Assembly: GCA_024349245.1 (NCBI GenBank)
Contig: JALDNG010000022.1
Span: 16,983,001-17,047,000, forward strand
Reading direction: 5' to 3'
Length of the DNA stretch: 64,000 nt
Source of the DNA: Neodontobutis hainanensis
Taxonomy: Eukaryota > Chordata > Actinopteri > Gobiiformes > Odontobutidae
Numbering within the stretch: position 1 is the first letter of the stretch; every line of letters begins with the position of its first letter. This document shows, one piece after another, positions 40,180-49,100 of this stretch. A program made the translations under genes and the position numbers. Below the pieces are notes generated by a model. It saw nothing but the letters and a program-made list of their open reading frames with translations. It was not told where the DNA came from and made no database searches.

Positions 40180-43100
40180 TGTCACTCCAGTCGGTCCGTG
40201 CCAGTGCGCCTCTCATTATTCTGATTTGGCCGTGTCCTGTTTGGCCTGTCTAGTGGGGGATAAGGTATAAGGACTGTCTCTCTTACACTCAGCCCTTTAT
40301 TATCAGGCTGACTGGGCAGCACAGGGCCAAGGCAGAACTTACTTGTTTGCTGGCAATCAGCTTATAGAAAGAAAAGAGAGGAATAAAAAGCTCTGAGAAG
40401 ATGGAAGACACACAAGCAAAAAGAAAAAAAAAAGAGGACCGACATCACAAATGGGCTGAAAAAACAGCAACAAGCCAAGACAGAATACTGCTACATCTAT
40501 GAGCGTCTTGGACAGTCACAGATTCTTGGATAGAACGTAATTCTTCCAACTTTGGCATTTGTTCATTAGGAACCGTCAAAAAAACAATTTATTTCTATTT
40601 ATAAACACCACTCATTGGGGTAATATTACAGCGCACCTTAATTGTGCCAGAACGCTAATAAATACTGAAATATTGCTTTAGTCACAGTAACTGTAAAGAC
40701 CAAAAATGATGTCTTGGTCACTCAATGAGACAACAGAACATTAAAAAAGTTAGGAGGTCAGGCACCATGAGTCTGATGTGAGCATGTGTTCCAGAGCATT
40801 TTGCTACAAGGAAAAACACATCCTCTGAAGTTCCTGTTGCCACATAAATGCAGCTCAACACATACAAAAAATACAGTCACAACAAAAAATAAGAGAGTCT
40901 GGTGTCTTGTAGCTCTTGCTTTATGAATTAAAAGTATTGTATTTACCGTCTTTATTGCATTAAACAAGACCATAATCTGTGACATTAAATAGTGAGTCTC
41001 AAAAATGTGGGAGAATGGCACCACTTTCTACATTTCGAAAGTTTTAAAAGCAGGAAGTGAAGAAACAATCTTCTTTTACTGATGAAGTATACGGTTATAC
41101 CTCCAGCCTTTCGAAACACTAGAAAAGAGTTACTCCTTACTTATTACAATTAATGTCTACACATATAAGTTTTGAAAGTTCATTTTAAAGGCTCTCCTTC
41201 ACACGGCACAGTGAAAAACACAAGATCAAAACCACCAAACCATTCCATACCAACTTCTTCCATACTATCCCATTCAGTGAACATGTTGCTTTTGACATTT
41301 AGCCCCAGTGTGAACCCTTTTCGGAGGTCAGAGACACAGGCAGACTCTGCTGTCTCATACCGTCAAGTCAGTTTACTCCACAGATTACATCTCCCCACAG
41401 TGTTTTGCCTACATCTGAGTATTGTTATCTTTGATTGGCCCAAAGAGCCCCAGGAGCCCCACTGAAGTGTTTGAGTGGCACAAACTAATTGGTTTTGTTT
41501 CCTTGTTTTGCCTAATGTGCACAATCTGCCTGCAGTGCATACAGTATGTGGAGCAAAAGAGTTTGAGGAAAGCTCATATTCACAGGTTTGACACAACCAG
41601 GATCTCGCAGACAGTAAAAAACATTGAAGCTGTCATTAGTTTGTTCATTAGTATTTGTGAGCATGGAGCTGACACAAGTTAAAGGTAGGCTGATAAATTA
41701 TAAAAGGAGAAAAGGAGAAAAGGGAGGCTGAGGAATTTCAATGCAAATGAACAGTTGCCCAGTTGCCAACATTAGAGAAAGAAAACAATACTTGGCATAA
41801 AGAAGTCAATGTGAGCCTGGAGGAATATAACGCTTCTGCAAAAGGCACATACACACACAGTGGAAGATGACAGCATTAAAGCGTACTGTACTTATTCGCT
41901 CTAAACCTGCTGCATTCATAACCATTCAACACACAACACAAATCCGAGATGTCTGGCAGGGATCAATTGTTTTCCTGTGGTGGAAGCTCTCAGCTGAGAC
42001 ACCTTAAGAGAACAGACGCCGTCTCCCACTTCTCTGGTCCTTTACCTTTAGGAGATCTATCTCTTTGATGCAATCTTGCCGAGCTTTGGCATCCATCAAG
42101 TTGAATATCTATCAAGAGATCAAAAGGGGAGAGAGGGAGAGAGGACACAGAGGGTGTTATGACATATTTAAGAAGTGGGAAGATTGAGAGGTGTAAAAAG
42201 TGGAAGAAAAAAGGCTAAACAGGAAACATGATTTCTGTTGTCGAGAGGGTGGTGTTGGAGTGATACAGGTGTAAGACACAGAGCTCTGTAAGTCAGTGTG
42301 AAATATGTTTCTCTGTGTATACACCTAGCCTGGAGTGTTTTTTGCTGATGCGTACAGTAAATATGGCAGCACACACGTCTAAAATTCACTTTTTAAGTTT
42401 TTATCTTGGATGTAACCCCTTTTAATTTGGTCTTGAATCCGCATCAAACATTGAAATTTCAGGATTTTTAAATTAGGACCAGCCAAGACCACAACTGGTT
42501 TATTTGTCCACTTCATGGTCTTGATTAGATAAATGTCATTTTTGGACATGGTTTAAGACAGTGGTCCAAAAAACCAGACAGAAACATAAACAAACAAACA
42601 ATAGCCTTTTTATGACAAACTTCCAATCAGAATATTATTATATAATGTGTTATTTTTGTAACTATACTGTTCAGAATTTTACAAGGGCAGACGTACCATT
42701 TTGTATTATAACCCAATAGACACATAGAAGTTAATCTAGAGCTCTGGTTTGCTGTAGACTGTCCACATTCATACATTATTTTGAAGGTTTTGTTCCACAG
42801 TATTCAGTGTCCAGATTACATGTGTGGTTTAAGACAGGTATTCCTATTAGGCCAACATTACTGCATTATATTTAACAATACAACAGACTATGAATTGAAT
42901 CAGAAAAACCTTATGACTTTTAATGCTGAAGAACTGGTTTTCCTCAGGTTTAGTTTTAGTTAGCTTAAATTTAACAATGCACACACTCGTCTTCAGCTGT
43001 TCAATGTTCAGGTGTTGAGTGGATGTATGTGTCCATGTATCAGCACATACCTGGACTTTCTTCAGGGCCACTGATGTATTGTCTAACAGGTATCTGGCCC

Positions 43101-46100
43101 GGTAAACCTCACTGAACTGTCCGCGTCCAATCTTCTTGTCAATATGGAAGTTGGCCAGTGAATTGTAGTCCATATCTGGTTGTAAAGGTTTCTGAAAGAC
43201 AAGAAATGGCATGTGTTGTGATGGGCTTCTTGTATTTGTTGCTAATCATGTTACAGGCACTCAAAAACAACAGGAAAAAAAAAAACACATGAATGACATG
43301 ATGTTTTAACATTGTAACATGGTAAACATAATTATACAACCTCAAAATTACAGAAAATAAAATGGAGGAGAAAGATGGGCTGGCTGGTAAATGGAAATGA
43401 ACACTACAGAGGCCAGTATTCTCTAGATTGCTTTGCTATGAGGCTCCTCCAGGCTGATGAACTGTCTGGCTTTCACCACAGGACCACAGCACTTAATACT
43501 TTATCCTTTAAAATAAAAGCTTTGTTTTGTGTTTTTTTATTTCCAGAGCCCAACACAGTAAAAAGTTACTGGTTTTGTTAAACCCATTTAAAAAGGTAGA
43601 TATGTATATTTTTCCTTTTGGTGAGATCTAGTGGTTAAAGTTTAAACCTTCAGCATAAAACATACTGGGCAGCTCAAGAAACAGTTCAATCACAGTAAGG
43701 AATACACAATGTTAGATGTTTGTCTTATAAACAGCCAAAACTATTGAAGCGTGAGGTCACAAAGTCCAGTCCGAACCTTTGAACCATGATTGATCGCACT
43801 TGATTGCCAAAAAGAAGAAGAACTTGGACATAGGTCTCTGCAGTTGGCCAATCACAACAATGGATGTACAAATAGACCCACAGCCTATCAAAACAATTCT
43901 GGATAGGAGGGGCAGCATTAAAAGCAGCAATAAATTGTGTTTTTTTTTATGCACACTACGCATTAAAAATAAATGTACTGTATAACCTGTTTTAGTAGAC
44001 CTGAAAAATGATGCACGACAAATGAATGAGAATTTACTGCTGTGCTTGTAACTATAGTTTTACATTGAGTTATAGCATGTATCCATTCATTTTTATTATT
44101 TTCCACTTGCTTCAGGTACAATTCTGTTGAAACAGCAATCTGCTCTCCCAGCGGGCAGAAGGCAAAACACTGCTTGCTATTTAATCACATTTTCTACATG
44201 ACATCTAACTTCCCTACTACTCCTTTTCTTTCTTTGTCTGCCAAGTCGTATCACTGGCAGCTTGGCACTGGGCCACAGACTCCGAGACTCCACACTTCTC
44301 TTCACCACAGGATTGGCTACTCAGACTCAGAGACAATCACCTCCACATAAAAAAATACCCAAAAATAAACCGAAATGAACCCCTTGGATATGATGTGCTG
44401 AGGAATAGCGGAGAGCAGGCTGCATGACCTTTGCAGGCTTTTGGTAAACTTGTACAAGGCGTCGGTGGGAGCAAACAGAAGGTGACAGATATCAGGATGC
44501 CACATGTCACCAGCGCTTCTGCCAATATGGCCGTGGAAACAGCTTAGGGCCAAACGACTTAGGACACCGGCAAAGGAGATGAAGTAGCAGAGAAGGTCAA
44601 AAATGAATCCTCTTAGTGATAAAACTTAAAAACAAGTGTCACGGCACTTATCCGCTTCACTGGCTTTCCGCAGTTTGATGTAGTTACTTTAAGCCCGCAC
44701 TGCAAGATAAAAAAAAGTCCTTCTGTACTGCCTACCAACACAATTACTTTTGATCAAGTCAGCAAACAAAATTTTAATTAGGCCTAGAAAACAAAAGACT
44801 CTTGTTTAATTTGTATATTTTTAATCATTAAAACATATACAGCGTATATAAAAAGTGCATTTTTTTCTGTCAGGTCAATAAAATGTTCAAAAACAAAATT
44901 TGACAAAGACTAAAATTTGTGGATTTCTTTGTAGTGAAGACTTACAAAAAGACCAATACACTAATGGAGTTACTGTCAATGGTGACCATAATCACATGTC
45001 ACATACTCAGGAGACTACATTTGAAGTCAAACAGAGATTGATCCATTAGAAGACAAAGTGAAGTGACATGACTCAAAACATATAAGGTCAGAGGGCTGGA
45101 CATAGTGTGGACAACCAAATTATGTTCCTACATTTCTTTTTGTCTTTTCAAAGATGACAGCCAAAGTAAGAGGTGCGAGATAATGACATGCCCCGTCCAA
45201 TTAACACCACTGAGGTGTGTGAGCGATTTACAGCGCAACACCACCATAATCCTGAACCGAGAGCCACTCTGACAGCGAGCAGGAAACACTGGACTACGGT
45301 CTTATTGTTCCACGCAACATGATACTTTGGTAACGTGTAAAATATTTAACTAAACTCTTTCTCTAGCAGTATTGCATATTCTGTGATCCACTTGGCTTAT
45401 GTCGAGGTCAGATGCAAAGCTTTAAAATGTGTGTCCCGATTTAAATGGGGCCATATTGTGCAATGACTCATCAGAAGTGACAGCAGCATTAGAGCAGTGA
45501 AGCAGAATGGGCAGTAGAGTCGGGCGATATGACCTCGAATCAAGACTAATTGAACATTTTCCTCAAGCAATTATAGAAGAAAAATGTTGTTTCTGTCCTC
45601 ACAGTTTACAATTTTTATGATTTCTTTTTAATTATTATTTTCTTATGAATGAGTGCAGGCTGTCATTTATATTCCCAATTAATTCATGTCAGTTCTCTTT
45701 GTCATGAGTAAGATTACACCATATCGGTTTAATAAGTGTCGATTTTTTAATAGCTGGCTAGCCTGAATGGACAGTAGAGGTGTATAAAGTCAGTGAGCCA
45801 GGGCAGGAGAGAGCAGAGAGGACAAGAGGGCATTGCTTTCATTCGCTGCGTGGTAGCTTGACAAATGTTAGCATGAGCCTCTAAAGCGCTGTGACAACCG
45901 CCTGCTGAGAGCACAGTCTTACTAATGTGTCCTGGCATGCCAGCCCCGTAATCACACATTTACATATGCAATGACCTACATTTGCATGTCAGATCGCACA
46001 CTGTCCGGCGTGATTAACAGTGGGCACCTCCCTGCATGGAGTCGCCCTGGGTGGCAGCAGAGGCCGTGCGAGGGCGGAAGAGCGGGCTGGAGGGAGGGCG

Positions 46101-49100
46101 GCTTTTTTGGCAGCCAAGGGGCCGGGCTGCCAGGCAGGATTATGTCAGCCGGCGGCCTCGGCATTAGACACTTCATTAGAGCTAATCTGTTTAGCAGTGG
46201 GCAGTGTATGTAAACTTCACAGGCCATTTGCGGCACCTCTTCGCCCCCTGGCCTGGCCTTCAAAGGGCAGCAAGGCCACGGCTGACTGACAGGCCGGCTC
46301 ATCTGTCGCACACGAGTGTCACACAATCAGGAGCTCCCAGCTGAAACGCAAGGCCTTGACAAACAAACACAAGAGGAAGAAGTCGCAAAAATACGACATT
46401 GGGTCCATTTTTGAACAAGATGGAATGATAGAGCTTCTCAGACTATTCTTGGTAAAAACCTACATGGTTTTTTGTGTTTGATTTAACAAAAAACCCTAAC
46501 ATTCTTACAGATTAAAATTAGCTTTTTAATTTTTAAAGTATAAATTTTTGTTATTGGAGAAGTATGACCATAAGGTTGTTATGGCTGAATGTTTGATATG
46601 ACCACGAACAAATTAAAGCCATAGGTTCAAGCATTTGGACATTAATACAAGAGCACTGTCTTTAAACAATTGGATAATATCAAAAACATTATCCAAACAG
46701 GCCTTTACACTGTTTAAGGGCAGCTTGTGTAAACTGGCTGTATACTGATTACTGCTTCAATAATCGTCACATGTTAAATGTCAAATATAATCAATCAGTC
46801 ACAGACCTCAATTTCAACTAAGGTCCAAACAAATAAAACATTGAAGACATTCGTCATCATCCAAAACACAGTTCATGTAAGAGTTGCAGGTATTTTCTTA
46901 CATTCCTGTGCTGCACCATCCTCTGTGCCAATTTCACTTACTCTTAAAATTTCAGTCACTCTTTTGAGTCACGTCATTCTCGTTGGTGATGGGGACAAGC
47001 TGCGAGCAATGGAGATTAAGTGGCAAGCCGTGCAAGGCATTATGGGTAAGATCTGTGAGGGACAGCACGTCTTGGGTAAAAAGGTGACACACAACAGCCA
47101 ACGGCAACTGTGGAGCTGGGGATTGAAAGAAGGGTGAGGAGGGAGAGGAGCGCGAGAGACAGAGAGGTAGCAGACAGACGGCTTATCGGGGAAAAGTGTG
47201 ATACGGGCTGCCCAGTAATGACACCAATGCCAAACACAACTGACAAGACACATAGAGGCTGGGAGAGAGGATGAGGGAGAGAAGACGAGGGGGGAAGACA
47301 GGCGGCAGAGGGGAGAAGGTGTGATGTGACAGCGCAGCAGTGCCAACGGCTGCCAGTGAAAGGCCAGCGGCGGCACAGAGGTGCAGTCTCCCACCGAGAG
47401 GCACAGACAACGCTGAAAGAGAGAGAAGGAGAAATCTGACCATGTCCACTGCAGCCAGAGGCACCTTTTCCATTCAGGTCCATCTTTTAGACTGAGAGTT
47501 TAAAATGTAAAGATGGTAGATGGGAGATGCATAGCAATATTTAGGGTAATACATAAAACATACAAATCAAATCCTGAATATGAGGACCAAATGTAACCCT
47601 CAGAAAGTTTCTATCAAGTCCTAAAAGATGTTGTATTGAACTGATGGATGCTAAAAGGGCTAAATGGCATTGTACAAAAGGGCACCGGCCCTTAATGCCT
47701 ATGGCACTTAATCAATTTGAGTTTCATACCAATGTTTAAAAAACATTTTAAATACCATTGCAGTTGAAGTATAGTGACCTCACCCTTTGATAGCAGACAA
47801 GATGCTGGTGAAAATGCAACATGTTTTCTACAACAAACAGATAAATGGGGTAAAGATCGACGTGTTATTTTCAGTGCGAGTGCAGCTTATGGAAAAATCT
47901 GAGATCTCCATTGTGGGAACATTGTTTTCTCAGTAAATGTTTACAAATGATTCAGGTTGGTGTAATGTAGCTTGAGGAAACCACAGGCAGAACAAGAAAG
48001 ACAGAAGAGAGAAAGCGAGTGGCAGGCAGCGGCCCACTCCCACCCTTTCCAGTCACCAGCCCCTTGAGCACAGCACCATGCAATATTCATCCTCAGCCAG
48101 TCATCCAGAGAGCCAGGCAGCCAGTCAAACTGCCACAGTTCACCCCAAAGGTGCTTCTGCTGCCTCCCTTCGCCTCTCAATCTGCTCCACAACCGCGCTG
48201 CCTTGTCTGGGCGCTTACAGACAGATCCCTGTCTGTCAAACTCTGCAGTGACGATCAAAATCTGATCTGAGGGGTGCTCCTCACCATCCCTCCCACTCAC
48301 TCAAAGAGCAAATGCACCATTAAAAATGCACATCTTACCAGCTCATCTCGTTTACCTAATGCATATGCATCATACCTCCGGGACCAAGAGAAATTATATT
48401 GCAAGAGATACCGAATATCCTTATCACATATACAATTCAGATTTCTTCAAGAGGAGGCTGCTGCTTTCTTCCTCGGTAGCTGAGCACACTGAACCTTGGG
48501 AAATTTGAAGCAGGACTTGTTGAAACACCTGGATACAGGTTAGTCTGCTTAACTGTGACTCTGAAATCTGTTCAGCTATGGAAAAGCATGACGCAACAAA
48601 AGTTCACTGTGCTACAAATAAACAGTGTCAAGAAAGTGGGTCTGGTATTAACGCTAATGAAACTCTAGAAATAGACCAAATAGAGGAACAATACAATTAT
48701 CAGTGTTTGGGAGATCAGTGGAAGATGTCTTTCAGTGTGTGTGCACATGTGGAGGGGCTGCTGCTTAAGTCAAATTACTCATTAGAGCTTTTATCTGACT
48801 TTCTTCTGTGTGCAGCCCAATTATCCTTAATTTCACAATTACAAATCCAAAGTAAATGAACCCCCTTGGCAATTCCAGTGTTAAAGCTGCAGTGCCCTTG
48901 CATACACTAGAAAAATAACAGAGCACATGCCTATTTTTAGTGTGGTTTCTTAAAAAAAAAAAGGAAAAATCCACATTTACTCTGGGGCATATGGATGATC
49001 CTGTTTGTTTAAAGTCTATTCAATAGTTATAGAGGCAAAAACATCCTTCTGGAGAGAAATCGATGGGCCTGATGTTGGAGGGCGGTATTAAAATCCAACA

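Larger units (their letters stand above)
36323..42045 (-). other. nek7 intron 3
   Basis: A 5.7-kb intron with two SINE-type elements close together (37137-37339 and 37340-37658), (TA)n at 37711-37744, a CpG/pyrimidine-rich island at 38040-38460, a 98-bp hairpin at 38555-38652, and (GT)n at 40139-40177. No second gene is supported. Confidence 0.65.

Noticed and set aside
46969..47483. Overlapping minus frames of 96-147 codons
   Set aside because: They arise from a purine/pyrimidine-biased stretch that is open in several frames at once; residues are Ser/Pro/Leu-rich without motifs.
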